Source: Petunia secreta (Eukaryota; Streptophyta; Magnoliopsida; Solanales; Solanaceae). Taken from it: a stretch of 64,000 nucleotides of DNA. The notes under the pieces are model-generated. The model was not told where the DNA came from. It saw only the letters and a program-made list of their open reading frames with translations, and searched no databases. The stretch spans positions 26,369,501 to 26,433,500 of the forward strand of contig JARKIP010000023.1 of the NCBI GenBank assembly GCA_029990175.1, given 5' to 3'. Below, piece by piece: positions 11,371 through 24,300 of the stretch; the stretch's first letter is position 1; each line of letters begins with the position of its first letter. The position numbers were made by a program, and so were the translations under genes.

Positions 11371-11989
11371 AATTCACAAACCAAACTTCAGGGATTTGGG
11401 ACTAAAATAATCTTTAACCACAAACAAAGAAAACAAGGTGAGTAAAGCGTTAGCATTGATATCATAATTTCGCATCCTATTATGCAGGGGGTCCTCTTTC
11501 ATGCAAGAGGTAGGCCTATCGACGATTCAAAGTAATGTTTGCGCCAAATACATCATTTCGTTTGCTCGAATATGATCAACACAAGTCTAAAAACCTAAAA
11601 TAATGAAATTTTATTTGATTTGCTTGGCTTTATTACAATCACTAGTTTTGAAAAAAAAAACAGAACGACTTGACTAAACGGAAAAGACAACTTGAAAAGA
11701 AAAACGACTCGACTAAGGACGACTGGACTATGTGCCAAGCAAAGAGGTTCTTGGATCAAGCATCAGCTCCAACATCTTCTCTCTCCTCCTTTTTCCTCAG
11801 GTCTCTTCTTCAGGTCCATTTGCTAGGTTTGCTAGTGGAGGAGCAAAAAACTTCTCCATAAGGTCCTTCCCTGCTTGCATGTCACCTAAGGCTTTTGTAA
11901 AGAACTCGCAGATTTCATCTCCCATTGTTTCCTTTTATGCCAACGGAACTGATTTGAAGTAGTCTCCCTATCCTTTGAGCAGGTTTCGC
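11371..11989 (-). other. Element B spacer between ORF1b and gag
   Basis: No recognisable protein; lysine-rich low-complexity remnants near 11650-11720. A short pyrimidine-rich stretch (11770-11830) is the only other feature I see. Confidence 0.5.
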
Positions 11990-13276
11990 AGGTTCCCAGC
12001 GGCTTGTGTGGCTGCTATTGCCTTGCCTATCCATTACTTGAGTTCATCTCCTTTGATTTTTTCCTTGTATTGCCTTCTCATCTCCCTTTCTTGTGTTATC
12101 CTTAACTCTTTGGTTTTTTTGACTGAACTTGTGCTGTATTTTCTTGTACTTCTCAGCAACACTTGGAGCTTCAGCTTTCCTTTTCAATGTGGTCTTAGAT
12201 TGGAACTTCTCTCTACCTTCACTGAGCCATTGAGGCTAGGTCAAAGTAGCGCCGAGGTTCACCCTGCTGTCTTGGCCACGACAAAATTAAATAGTTACCC
12301 TCTCTTCCCACATTGCCAATATTGTACCAACCATCGGGTGTTCAATGTCTTTTATGTCAACGTTGAAACTTCTTCCTTTTGTCAGCTGAGGAGTTTGTTG
12401 TGTCATTCCTACTTTCCGAAGGATTCTCAGGGGAACATAGTGGTGAGTTCCTTGGAATCCAATCAATGTCAAGAAAGTAGTGTCTCGACCTTGCACAGAA
12501 ACGGTGAAGCCAATACAGTTTTCTATTACCTATTTCACTTCTTGTAACTCTTCAAACTTGGCTCACCATCCTCGCATGTTTGTAGGGTCTTCCCATACTG
12601 CCGTGCCAGCCATGCGAGTACTATGTCAGAGGATGCAACCAACCCTTGATGCCCTTGGTGCTATCGAATTGATTGTGACCTTGTGTAAGTGTTCTATCAA
12701 CCATATTTGTAGCAAGAGGTTGCACCCTTCGAAGAAATCCCCTCCTTTTCTACACTTGGTTAGAGCCCTATAGATTTCTCCTTCGATCATTGGAACCAAA
12801 CTCACTTGGCGCTTGTGGGCACCTTTGCACAACCCTTCAACTACCCTTTCCAACCTTATGTCGATCTTTCCTACTTTTTCGGGGATGACCACACTTTCCA
12901 GAAAAGCAATGATGAAAGCAGTAGACTCGGTCCATTCCCAATCTTGAAATTTCCATGCCCCTGTCCAATCATGCCTTAGAGTTGGGTCTCCAAATCTAGA
13001 ATACAGGAACTGTAAGGTAACCTTTCCATCATGCACCCCTTCGACATATGGATCATAAAGAGCTTGCAACAGCTCAATGAACTCCTTAGGCTCCACATCT
13101 CGGGAGTAAATCATAGTCTCGAGCCCAGGCTCTAACCCGGCTAAACCTCTTATCTCTTTTAACATCGGTGCCAACTCCAAATCATTGAAATGAAACACCG
13201 CCCTTTTGTAAAACCAGAAATGTGTAGCGGCTTCGACCAGACCGGGCATAGCAGTGTAAGCCTTAAGGGCTACCAA
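11990..13276 (-). pseudogene. Element B ORF1 copy b, unknown-function retroelement protein
   Basis: Segment 13276-12626 contains FHFNDLELAPMLKEI, IYRALTKCRKGGDFFEGCN and LLLQIWLIEHLHK. A second segment (12496-12287) reads FLTLIGFQGTHHYVPLRI and DIKDIEHPMVGTI, and a lysine-rich tail follows to about 11990 (LKRKAEAPSVAEKYKK). This combination resembles the uncharacterised ORF1 product of plant Ogre-like elements (DUF7745 as I recall; not searched). Function is unknown. Frame changes around 12500-12626 and stops after 12290 break it. It is the second of two related ORFs in the leader of B. Confidence 0.65.
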
Positions 13277-13744
13277 TTCTCCCAGGATCTTTTAAACATG
13301 AAACCTGCTGATTCCTGCCAAATCTTCCCACCAAAACCTGATCAAGTGAGGAGCTTGGAAGATGGTTTCAAAGTGAAGTGTACCTTTTGCAGGTATAGTC
13401 TGAAAACAAATAGGAAAAGAGAAGATCAAAATAATCCTCTAGTCTTGATCACACTCTGCTAACAATCAATATTTTGCGCGAACATTTTTTTGAATCCATG
13501 CGAGGATGCAATTTTGTCTTTTCCGGGTTGAAAAACCTTTTCGACGTTTAGACTAAGTTTACTGATAGATTATGACATGCCAATGACATCTAGCCTTCCT
13601 AGGTTTATCATGATGCAAAGAAAATAGTTACGCATTTTGTTGCCAATTGTTCTCATAAATTCTCAAAAAATAATTTTTGAAATTCATACATGATGACACT
13701 TTTGGAAAAATGAAAAATGCAAAAGAAATGAAAATGATACTAGA
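13277..13744 (-). other. Element B spacer between the two ORF1 copies
   Basis: AT-rich, no recognisable coding. It includes TTTTTGAATCC-type low-complexity runs and no clear repeat. Confidence 0.5.
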
Positions 13745-15254
13745 CTAAGCAATACGCTCCTCCTCCAGCCTGGCTTTCTTTGCTTCTCGGGCAACCTCCT
13801 TCACTTTCTCCATAGCTTTGGTTAAGTATCCCTTGGTCGCAACCAAGTGTAAGATGTCTACTTCAGCACACTCCAATTTTTCATTGTTGAAGCTTTATCC
13901 CCAACGCCTCTATCTTTCCTTCCAACTCCAATGTATGCTTCCTCCACAATTCGATCTCCTCTTTGTTTTCTTTATCCATTTAATAGCTCTTAACATGAAC
14001 TCACGGTATCAAACTTTAGCCTCTACTTCTCGATCTCTTATGTCATTCTCTCGGTTTGGACCTACTACCACATTTCCCTTTATGCTAGAATGCAACCAAC
14101 TGATGTAATTTGGTTTGCATACAGTGTTGTATCTGTTTGGTTCTAATGACTTCCCCCCCATGACATGTCTACCTACCCATGATTTTCTAATGCTTTTGAC
14201 CTTTGGGACAATGTCTTCAGTATAATCGAATTGGAAGGCCTTTGTGTCCGGTATTAGTGGGACGATTTTCTTTCACCCTACTTGCCTTATCACCCTTAGT
14301 GGTTGATAGGGTTAGAGGCCTCGCAATCCCATAAGTATCACAAAAGATGCCTTCCCAGAGCTGATGATAAAATCTGATGAAGGAAACCAAGTGAACATCC
14401 ATAGAATTGAATCCTCCATTATGTTTTCAAACAACCTTACCTATTTCTCTGTGCTGCTTGGCTGCCTGAATTTTGTAACCCCGTACCATTCTCCAATCAA
14501 GTAATTCGAACTAGTTGGCTTGGATAATTCTTGTGCACCTTTCATCTTCCTCAAGTGCTCCTTAACCAAGCTTGCAATAGAAGATACCTTTGAAAATATT
14601 TTGCTCCTCCTTTGCAACAACCCAAAGCCCGATAAATGTCTGCCACAATCATAGGGACTATAGTGTAGCGATAACCATCAATCCCGTTGAATACCGCATC
14701 AGTAACCATGACAAGCCTCGAACATATATTGTGATCCGAGCTTTCAGGAAACACCCTTATTCCTAGGAAAAAAAAACAGCAAATGCAAATGGTCTAGCTC
14801 TCCTCCAGTCACCGTAGGATTTGAACTATTTTTTACGGTCATCGAAAGTACCCAAATGCCTGAACCTATTGTAGAAATAGGAAAAGGGTATTTTCATTTG
14901 TTGTAAAAACTTTAAGTTTACACTTGTTACCATCCCTAATTTGTCACGAAACTCCTCAGGTGTAGGGACGCTGGGAGCAAAAATGAGACTCCCTTGCCAA
15001 CAATGCTTATCTAACCCCGAATATGATATGAATCTCCCTCTCTCTTCTAGCAAAAGCGTTAACTCGATGTCATCAAATCTAAACACATTTAGTTTTTCAT
15101 CCCAGAATGACACCGACGCTTTAATCATTTCTCTACATGGCTCCATTTCTAACAGAGAAACCAAATGACCCATATGTTTGCGTACTTTGGTTTGTTCACC
15201 CAACGACAAATTGTTCCACCAGTTATTTAATACAGGAGGTGCACCCATAGTCAT
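13745..15254 (-). pseudogene. Element B ORF1 copy a, unknown-function retroelement protein
   Basis: The start at 15254 (MTMGAPPVLNNWW) is followed by WDEKLNVFRFDDIELTLLLE and FLQQMKIPFSYFYNRF. A frame change near 14800 leads to YRYTIVPMIVADIYRALGCC and GGAKYFQRYLLLQAW (14754-14551). Further fragments (14402-14217 and beyond) end in a charged, probably coiled-coil tail near 13745-13860. The shared segments (fDDIEL/fNDLEL, IYRAL..C+.GG..FF, LLLQ.W) show that it is a diverged paralogue of ORF1 copy b. Function unknown; at least three frame disruptions. Confidence 0.65.
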
Positions 15255-15811
15255 TCCAAAACGATGAAAATTTTGACTTATGATGACATAAAAAGAAAAG
15301 AGAAAAATAAATGATTAAAAATCCTCATCCCCTTTTGAGAATAATTGGACTATCAAAATGCGTATTTATTTTCGTCTCCCTTTTCTTTTCTCTCTTTTTT
15401 TTCGTTTCTCTCAAATGCACATAAGCATGTCCAAATGTTCCTTTGGGGTTAAAAACCTGTCCAGTTGTTTTGAACAAGTTGAAGACTAGTCGGCTTACGA
15501 GAAGCCCTTCCCACGGCATGATGCATGCATATTACATTCCAAGAGTGAGGTAATTCTTGACACGGTTCCCTAAGGTGGACGACCAAAGGGTGGGACCATT
15601 TGAAATTATTGGTTGTACCGCGGACCAACTATATTCCAAATGTCCCTCCTAAAAGGTTTTTTAAGGTTGAACGACCGTGAGATCCACGTAATCGCCCGTG
15701 TGTGTGCAAAGTATCGTTTTCCATGAATGGAGGAGTATGAGTGAAATATGCCAATATTACAAATTTTCATAATAAATAAAGAAAGGAAAAAAAAAAAAGA
15801 AAAACAAGTTA

Positions 15812-15869
<58 letters not shown>

Positions 15870-15938
15870 GCAAGATAATAAACAATTGAATAATAAAATC
15901 CCAAAATAGAAACTCGTTATGGTTAGGACTTTGAATAC
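15255..15938 (-). other. Element B 5' leader with ATA microsatellite
   Basis: Non-coding leader between the primer site and ORF1a. An ATA trinucleotide run occupies about 15813-15868. Parts are clearly related to the leader of element C (compare 15420-15700 with 20040-20830), so the two elements are of one lineage. Confidence 0.7.
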
Positions 15939-15955
15939 CCCCAGCGGAGTCGCCA
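15939..15955 (-). promoter_or_regulatory. Primer-binding site of element B (Ogre-type, tRNA-Arg)
   Basis: The minus strand reads TGGCGACTCCGCTGGGG, the primer site reported for Ogre elements (tRNA-Arg), three bases from the LTR end. Confidence 0.85.
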
Positions 15956-15958
15956 TTC

Positions 15959-18900
15959 TATTGTACCCACATTTTTACCTAACTCGAAGCGAATCAAGGC
16001 TCGGGTTTCACTGGGTAACTCATTTGAGTTAGAAATTGGAGTCGCCACCTAATATAAATCTTCTAAGGTGTATTAGGTCACCTAAATATCTAAGGTCGAG
16101 TCTTGTGTTCAATATATATTAATTCCCAGAGATTCGAGGGCAAGAAGTCCAAATGATTCGGGGGAAGAAGGTGTTAGGAACTTTCCTAAGTCTCACAAAA
16201 AGTGGTTTCCACCCGAGTTTTAACTTTTGGGATGTTGAAAAAGTCGTAGACAAGTATTGACAATATTTACAAATTATATAACTAAATTTGAAGGTCAAAA
16301 TCATAATCAGTCACGCAATCAAGGCTATTTATTCAAACAACATATATGGGCATCAAGTGCATGGTATTGGGCTATTAAAATTTGCGGAAACAGCTTAAGC
16401 CCTTTGCCTAATCGCACATTTAGCCCTAGGTTCTGTAAGATATTGAAAAATTAGGCTAAAATTGCAAGAAATAGCTCAAAGCAGTTTATTTGTGCAATTT
16501 TCAGTATTGGGCGCAATTTGCAGAAATAACCATTTTTAGGAAAACGTTTTCAGATTTATCACAAACCAAATAGAGGTTATTTTTTTAAAGAAATATTAGC
16601 AATTTAGGGTGGGTGTGACTTGACATTAGCTGTCAAGTCCTAACCTTAATGGCTATTTGATTTTTAGGGTCAAGTTTGAAAGCGTGTGTGTATATATATA
16701 TAGACTTTTTTTGAAAGAACGGGAGGTACGAAATACACAAATGCAAACAATGGGCTGCCACACATAAGTAATACGTATATAGGCATGCAAACACATTTTA
16801 AGTGATACAAACATGCTTTAGAAAATACGTATATAAGTTTGTATAGTGGACCCCTAACTTATACTCCCCTACAGACTATTAGATTAGAATATAGGAGGGA
16901 GCTTTTTTAAAATCAATTTAGGCACGTAAACAGGCCATTTTTAAAAATAGGAGTTAGGCCTGGATCGTAAATGCAAAGGGGCAGTTTTATGCTTTACAGA
17001 AATAATCCAGTTTCAAGCAGTCAATACATAAAAGGCCCCTGTTATCGAAATTTTCAGATATTGCATGAAATACTTAGTGAAACATCATAGTATCAATTTT
17101 TAAAAGTCATGACACGCTGGGAACATACAGTTCTTTGCCTTTTACTACCATTATACCTAAATTTCATGTAGGAGTATCCTTTTTTAGTAAGGTATGATGC
17201 AGACAAGCAAAGGATACCCCTGTGTAGCCAAATAGCACATCCAGTGAGGATATCTTCCTCATACATATACAGGCAGGGTATCCTAAAAAATATGCACAAA
17301 TGGGGGATTCTAAAGGGGACAAGAATGAAAATAGATGTCCTGTTTGCAGGCATTAGGCTCAAACTGCCAAGATAAGTCATTATCTCAATGATTATGCCTC
17401 AAGGAACCTGTACTAAACACGGTATAGTTACTAAGCTTTATAAACTCAATCCCCTGCAGTTATCAAGACTGTATGGCCTTTCTAAAGCCATCCAAACAAA
17501 CTATATACAATAGTTAGCAGGGGGCCAAAGAGAAGCCCAAACAGAGATGCAAACTTGACAGAGATTACACACACTTAGGCAATTCAAACATAGAAAATAA
17601 GTAGAAGAACAAACAGAGGGTTTAAACATGGACAAATTGAAGTGCAGAGTAGCAATGGCTTAAGCAGAGTCATACCTTTTCAGCGACAACAATAAACAAA
17701 CAGGTAAGCCTAGGCAGTGTGATTGCTTTCAGAATGGGATCACAGAGAGGACAAGAAAGAGCACAAATTCCCAGAAACTAGATAGAAGTATTATGTTTAT
17801 GCTTTTAGATGTTTAGTGCCTTTCTGTGTTTTCAGTGTGAAAACAAATTTGTCTCAAGTGAAGAAATTAGACTGGTTTAAATAGGTGTAAGGTTAGGGTT
17901 TAAAATTCAAAAGGGTAAAGCATAAAAGGCAGGGAGATATTGCCTTCCAGATTTAAGAAGGATTTCCTTAGGTACCCCTTCCAAAAATAGATTAGTCAGT
18001 GTCCCAATTTTAAGGAAAACAAGATCCGCATCTATTATGCCTTCTTCCCATTACCTTGACAAATGTCTAGGTTAAAGACCAACTATAAAATCATGTCTTA
18101 GGCTTGAAAATATCCTGAACAGATTAAAAGGGATTCCAATTGATACTAGGTCAATCAGATAACCTTTCCAATCTTGTCTCTGATTAGAATTTCAAATTGA
18201 ACTAATTAGGATCCTAAAATCACATAGACAAGATTCTAAATCAACAGGCCTCTCACCCTTTAAATAATAACATTAGCCAGGTTCAAAATCAATGTGCAAA
18301 AAAGGTGTCCCATACTAATTAAGGTTCAAAAATCAAATGACCAACTTAATGGGTTTAAAACAGGCCTCAATGGATACTATGTCAGTCACTGGAAAAAATT
18401 GCCATTCCAGTATCAATCAGAGAATTCAAATTGAACCTAAGCAGGATCATCATTTCAGTTTTAAACATATAACCATGAAAATCATGTTTTTTGACACAGA
18501 ACAAGGAAGCTATGACACTGTAAAACATGGATGATCGTGATCAATTCACAAACTGACATTGATCCTTCTTTTAAAACTAACAGGGACGACCTAGGGCACT
18601 GATGTCCAGTTAAATCTGTGAAACAACCAAGAATCAGTAATCATACAAACTTTCACCTAATTAACTTAACACACAGCAATTAATCGACTAAGCATGTTAA
18701 CCCATAGATATCACATAGATTCAGAGATAAAAGGAAAAAGGGGAAACAGTTACCCGTTTGGAACCGGGTCAGTTTTGGCCCGATTCTCAATCGCATGCGC
18801 ATGAGGATTTCTCTTCTACTAGCTAGTGACACTCATGTTTTTGTGAAGGCGCTACCAGAACTTCTTTTTTGGTGACGGCGATAAGGACAACTAAGAAATG

Positions 18901-19640
18901 AATTTTTTACCCTCGTCGTTTGGGGAAATTACCGTGTGGGTTTTACATCAGACAACAAGGAGAGCAAGAAAATGTAATTTTCATGATGTTTTGCCGGTGG
19001 AGTTGGCCGGAAATGGCCCTTGACGCTGGCATTCCTAGGGTTCGGCTAAGAGAGAGAAAAGAGATCGGCGACGGGTGTGTGAGGAGAAAATGAGGGGGTC
19101 CTCTAAGGTTTTGGGGGTGAGATTTAATTAAAAAAGGAAATATAGTTTTCAGTCGTTGGATCAGATGGGTGGGGGGCTGAGATAAAGCCACGTCGACATG
19201 ACATGGCACCGATGTGTATCAGTGAGGTATGAGGTTTACAAAGCTGAGGTGTAGATATATACGTGTATAAAAGCTTATATTTTGTGTATAAATGCCTATA
19301 AAATATGTAGAAAATTATAAAAAATGCTCATAAAATTATAGAAAATTCAGAAAATTAATTTTGACAGCCAAATGGCTAAGGAACACTATTATTTTGAATT
19401 TTAAAATAATTTGTATAATTTGGCTAAAATAGGAGTAATTACAAAATATTGTAACTAAACGTGCGGATTTTATAAATAGCTGTAGCTTGTGCCAGTGTCT
19501 TTTAAAATAGCCTAATTGACGCGCTTGTATGAGGTAGTGATTTTGAATAGTGGTCAAAGTAAAGGTAACTATATGATTATCAGTGCAATTCGTCTGAACA
19601 GTGGCTATGGAAACAGGAGGGACAAAATTAGGTGTCAACA
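15959..19640 (-). repeat. 5' LTR of element B (about 3.7 kb)
   Basis: The outer end reads TGTTGACACC on the minus strand (19640), the classic Ogre-like terminus. The inner end abuts the primer site but its terminal dinucleotide has decayed (the C homologue reads TGTCGACACC). Inside, near the U5 end, are GAAGGTGTTAGG (16167-16178) and GGAGTCGCCA (16038-16047), both conserved in the LTRs of C and G. No protein coding is credible. Only one LTR is in the window. Confidence 0.82.
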
Positions 19641-21032
19641 ACGCCAAGGATGTCAAGTCTTTTTATAATTCTTAAAGGATAAATGTGCGTTATGTGTCAT
19701 CCCATCTATCAAGAGGTCATTTATGCTTCAAGTTGGGTTTTTAATGCCTCTTCGGTTACCATTTAAGCGTTTGAAGAGCATTGAATACATAATGATTCCA
19801 ATCCTTTGGGAATAAACGATTATTTTTTATTCAATTTGGGCTTTTAAGACTTATTAGGTAACCTTTGTACCATTGAATGATATTGAATACAGAATAATTC
19901 CGACCCTTTATGAATAAACAATCATTTTCTGATTCAATTTGGGCTTTCGACGTCTATTAGGTAACCTTTGTGCCTTTGAATGGTACTGAATACAGAACAA
20001 TGCCAATAAACGGTCCATATTTGCACGTTCGATCCCCTAAGTATATGCAAATAGATCGTGTTCAATGCTCTTTGGGGGTCAAAAATCCGTTCGTTGAACA
20101 CGCCGGCCTATCCGGCTTTAGAACAAGTCGATTAAGGATATGTCATGATGCATGATTTCTATCGTTGCTACTAAGGAATCGAGATAGCTAGACCAGGTAT
20201 TATTATCCTCCCAAGCAGACGACTCGGGAGCGGGAACATCATGGACCGAATAGATTCCAAGTTGTTCCCCTTAAAGAAATTTTTTGTGAGGAAAGAGGCG
20301 GTCGTAACCATCATGTTTTCAACGCACGATTTAGAAGTTTCCAGGAGCGGCAAGAGGTATGAGCTGTATGCACAAGTTTAAAAATATACAAATTTTGAAA
20401 GAAATGCACAAGTTTTCTAAAAATGCATAAGTATTGTAAAGCATGCACATATTAAAGTATTTCACAAAATAACTTTTAAAAAGGATGAGTAAAAGGAAAA
20501 ACAAAACAAACAAGTTAGTTTCGAAAATAGGATAATAGAAACTAGACAATATTAAGAATGCAAAAAGAATCATGAAGTGAAATTTTTTTAAAGAAAAAGC
20601 AGATTTATGGAAGATTTGAAAATAATTAGAGTGTGGGATACGTCGTAAGAACCTTCCAAGAATGGGTTAGCTAGACAAGGAAATGGTTCCCCCAGGCGGA
20701 CAACCAAGGGGTTGAAAGCACGCAAACTGCCAAAAGATTCGCTAGTATGCTAATTTTGCGTACTTTCCCTAAAGGGTGCTTTTATGGTGGAACGACAGCG
20801 GGGTCCGCGTAATCGTTCTTGGTGTGTGTAAGTGTAAATTTCAAAAAGTGGAGGAAGTATAAACAAGACAACAAGTACAAACAATAAATAAAAAGGAAGC
20901 GCTAATGAAAATAGAAAGCTAAGCTTCAAACCTGCAATAGAAAAAGAAGAAATATTAGTTTCGAGAAGTAATAAGAAAAGAATGTAAAGAATCCCAATTA
21001 AAAGTCCGTTATGGTTAGAACCTTGAAAATTT
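19641..21032 (-). other. Leader of element C
   Basis: Non-coding. It contains imperfect direct repeats of about 120-130 bp (segments ending in GGTAACCTTTG at 19857-19867 and 19961-19971, with a related one near 19750). It matches parts of the leader of B (for example around the sequence GCATGATGCATG, 20140s versus 15520s). Confidence 0.65.
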
Positions 21033-21047
21033 CCAGTGGAGTCACCA
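21033..21047 (-). promoter_or_regulatory. Decayed primer-binding site of element C
   Basis: The minus strand reads TGGTGACTCCACTGG, the Ogre-type site with two C-to-T-type changes, three bases from the LTR end. Confidence 0.75.
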
Positions 21048-21050
21048 TTC

Positions 21051-21668
21051 TGTCGACACCCATTTTTCTCCAAACCGGTTAAAGTTCGAAAGAGGGCTCG
21101 ACTTATTGGAACTCACGGGTAAAGACTTGGAGTCCCCACCTAACATATATTTTAACTATGCGTATTAGGGCATCTACTTTGTTTCTAGCCAATTTTATAA
21201 TTAACTCCGAAATTTAGTCTGCGAATCATAAATTCTAGGTAAGGGTTCAAGTTAACCCGAGAGGAAGGTGTTAGGTACCTCTCAGGCTCCATCAAATGTT
21301 GTTACTGGCCGAACTATATAATTGGGATTCAAATTAATTAAAAGTAACTAAGCAAGTAAACTAACTAAAACTCGACAAATAGTTAAATGGCTACTATAAT
21401 ATGCATATAGTAATTAAGATTGTTAAAAGGTTTAATTGCACTAATTGGCTCATTCCTTGGAGAATTAAACCAAATTCACCTCGTAAAATAAATCAAATTA
21501 GTTAGTATATCAAAATAAATTAATAATGACAAAATGAAAATTAATGTAATTTAAAAGGTGTTTTCTGGAGCGTCGTCTTTTAAAAATATTCATCCAAAGA
21601 TACCTCGCAAAAATATAAAAAATGAATTAATATTATAACTAATAATAATAATAGTAGTTGTAATAATA

Positions 21669-21720
<52 letters not shown>

Positions 21721-23818
21721 GGAAAAATGAATTTTGTAAAAGTTTAGGCTCAGATCAGTGTATTGTAATCAAATAGAGGTTAGGGATGTTGATACGGCTG
21801 CAAATACGGAGCCCGGACCAGTTTTCCATGCCAAGTACCTCCAATCTGACCACTCTACTATCACTTACTTTACAAAGTATTAATTATCGTCATCGCCCAT
21901 TTGTTTTTTGGAGGGACAAAGTCATACGGGACTGTTGTATCGGGACGGGATTGTTTTGGCCTCCAAACGTCATTGACCTTGTAGTGTCTATTCAAATCAG
22001 TCCGTAGGCCTCAATATATGTATATATTTTTTCATTTGCATTTAATGCAACAAGTGTAGTATCTTTCTAAACCAATGTAACATCTCTACTAAACAATAGC
22101 ATTATCCGGATCAATAAACAACCTAGTACCACAATTTCAAATGGAACTGCAGAAACTCTTAAAGGAAAACGTTAGTATCATTTCAATAAAAACAATAGGC
22201 ACAATAACAGATCACACTAGGAGTCATCACAGATATAGAGATGGATGCAACATAAGGCTTATCAAAAGCCAACAACAGAACTAGTTTTTGAAACCCGGTT
22301 AAAACAGTGAACCAAACCAACAGTGGACGAGCATGGTTCGAAGCGTGTAAACCAACGGAACAACAGCAAAGACCGAGTAAACCAGAATCAATTCCGGTGA
22401 AACGAAACAGTTGAAGCGGCGATAGCAAGCGACAGAACAAAAAACCAGACAAGAGGTGAAGGAGCAACGCCGACACAATTTTTGGTGGCACCGCTGCAGA
22501 CTCCTCTACGCCCTTCTAATTTCAACAAACGATCAAAAAGATAGAGGCGATAGGGGAGAAACATGTCTCCACGATGGTAGGCTTTCCTAACAAACGACGT
22601 CGTCGCCGGTGGGGGTGCCGCCACTGGCCCCACTGTTTCCCGATCTCCCTTTTTCCAATATATCACTAGCATTTTCCCCCAACCTCCAATATCCCCTATT
22701 TCCTATCATGGGTGTGTGTATCGAAGGGTTGATGTGTTTTATGTATCGTCTGTGTTAGTGTCCGTATGGGTGTGTATGTGCTGTGGGGTAAGGGTGATGA
22801 AGAGGGAGATGTATTGTTGGTATTGAAGATAGAAGGAGGCCAAAGGGGGCGTGTACGGTGGTGTGTCGATGGGGGAGATGGGTGTACTGTGTATGGAGTG
22901 TTTTAGGGAAGAAGACCAAGAGGGGTTTGGGGTCTGCGTATGTGTGTATGTGTGTAAGTGTGTAAGTATTTCCTCCCTTTGTCAAAAAACCAATAATCCA
23001 ATATATAATGCTGCAGGTAAAAGAATACCGTTGGAGAAATTTTGGGGTCTGATTCGATTTCGGGAAAGAAAAGTTGGGGGTCGTGTTTACAAGGAAGGAA
23101 AGATTGTGAGGTGATTATGGTGTGAGATTAGGGATCAGATTTTCTAGGACTCTTATGTAAAGATAGAAAAAATGCCTAATTAAAAGATAACATGATCATT
23201 TTGACATTTTGAGTGGGGCGCAAACTATGGATGTATTCGGTTAAGAGACTTGGCCAGGTTCAAAGAAAAGAAAATACCTTAAAAGTGAGATTTGCATATA
23301 TTGAAATAATTTAAATTCAAAAGAATTCTAATTTAAATAAGTATGGAAAATTATAATGAAAAGGAATGAGATGAAATGGATGGTATAGAAATTAGATCGG
23401 ACATTTTAAATTAGACTGGATATTTAACTGGACTGATATTTTAACTTTAAAGGTGCCAAATAAATAATGATATAAATATGTATATATACTATATAAAATG
23501 AAATGAATGAACAACAAAAATGCACACGTAGAAGAAAATTAGGATACAAGTCAACTTAAATAAATATAAATAGCCACAAATATTTACTAAAATATTATAA
23601 ATGTACTAAATTGCACAAACAGTCACAGTTTTGACAAATAACCTAAATGATGCAATATTACGTAACATATCCACAATTAAGTATACAATGTATAGATAGG
23701 TAATAACACACGTAAATGTATGTCTTCTAATGCAAATTTGCTCAATTAGTTAAATTGCACCTTTAAGTTAGATTATAGCCAATTATGAAAAAATGACAGA
23801 CAAAATTGGGTGTCAACA
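21051..23818 (-). repeat. 5' LTR of element C (about 2.8 kb)
   Basis: Terminal inverted repeat TGTCGACACCCA (inner end, plus strand) and TGTTGACACCCA (outer end, minus strand). It includes an AAT microsatellite (about 21643-21717), a GT-rich stretch (22700-22960) and the conserved U5 motifs GGAAGGTGTTAGG (21263-21275) and GGAGTCCCCA (21129-21138). Confidence 0.85.
21643..21717. repeat. AAT microsatellite in LTR C
   Basis: Interrupted then pure trinucleotide ATA/AAT repeat inside LTR C. Confidence 0.9.
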
Positions 23819-24270
23819 TTAGGTATATCACATTCTCTGACTCTAACCTGATGGTAGCCTGATCGCAAATCTATCTTCGAGAAGCACTTGGCACCCTGGA
23901 GCTGGTCGAACACTCGAACAAGTCATCAATCCTGGACAGAGGATATTTATTCTTGATTGTGACTTTTTAGCTGCCTGTAATCTATGCACATGCGTAGAGA
24001 GCCATCTTTGTTTTTCACAAATAATACCAGGGCTCCCCACAGGGAAATGCTGGGTCTGATGAGGCCTTTGTCTAACAAATCCTTCAGTTGCTCCTTAAGC
24101 TCTTTTAGTTCTATTGGTGCCATCCTGTAGGGAGGAATGGATATGGGCTGTATACCATGTACTACCTCAATAAGAAAATGAATCTCCCGCTCTGGAGGAA
24201 GACCAGGCAACTCATCTAGAAATACGTCAGGGAACTCATTCACTACCGGAACTGACTCAAGAGTCGACAT
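23819..24270 (-). pseudogene. pol: Element F reverse transcriptase N-terminal part
   Basis: It contains FPDVFLDELPGLPPEREI, PYRMAPIELKELKEQLKDLL, the fingers segment NKDGSLRMCIDYRQL (an insertion or deletion then shifts the frame near 23950) and, out of frame, the palm region up to SGYHQVRVRECDIP, where LTR C begins. The YVDD box would lie outside. The family normally continues with KTAFRT. Confidence 0.82.
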
Positions 24271-24300
24271 CTCCTTCTCTGAGTCTCGAATATGAACAAT

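Larger units (their letters stand above)
4409..19640 (-). mobile_element. Element B: large TAT/Ogre-like Ty3/gypsy retrotransposon, interrupted by A
   Basis: Minus-strand order is LTR (19640-15959), tRNA-Arg-type primer site (15955-15939), leader, two ORF1 copies (15254-13745 and 13276-11990), gag (11370-9424), protease with a G-patch-like tail (9351-8097), non-coding spacer, RT (about 7500-6281), RNase H (6121-5408) and integrase (5212-4410). The very long LTR, the extra ORF upstream of gag, the primer site and the gap between protease and RT are hallmarks described for Ogre/TAT elements. Pol carries several stops, frameshifts and catalytic-residue losses, so B is an old, dead copy. Its 3' part was separated by insertion of A and lies left of the window. 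B itself interrupts the leader of element C. Confidence 0.85.
19641..23818 (-). mobile_element. Element C: Ogre-like retrotransposon, 5' LTR and leader only
   Basis: Minus-strand LTR (23818-21051), primer site (21047-21033) and leader (21032-19641). The leader is then cut by the LTR of B. The outer LTR end at 23818 abuts RT coding sequence of element F, so C inserted into F and B later inserted into C. The remainder of C must lie left of the window. Confidence 0.78.

Noticed and set aside
15606..15956. Leucine-run open frame in leader of B
   Set aside because: Produced by the ATA trinucleotide run; non-coding leader.
22183..23114. Open frames on both strands in LTR C
   Set aside because: LTR interior with GT-rich composition; no domain and no conservation with the LTRs of B or G.
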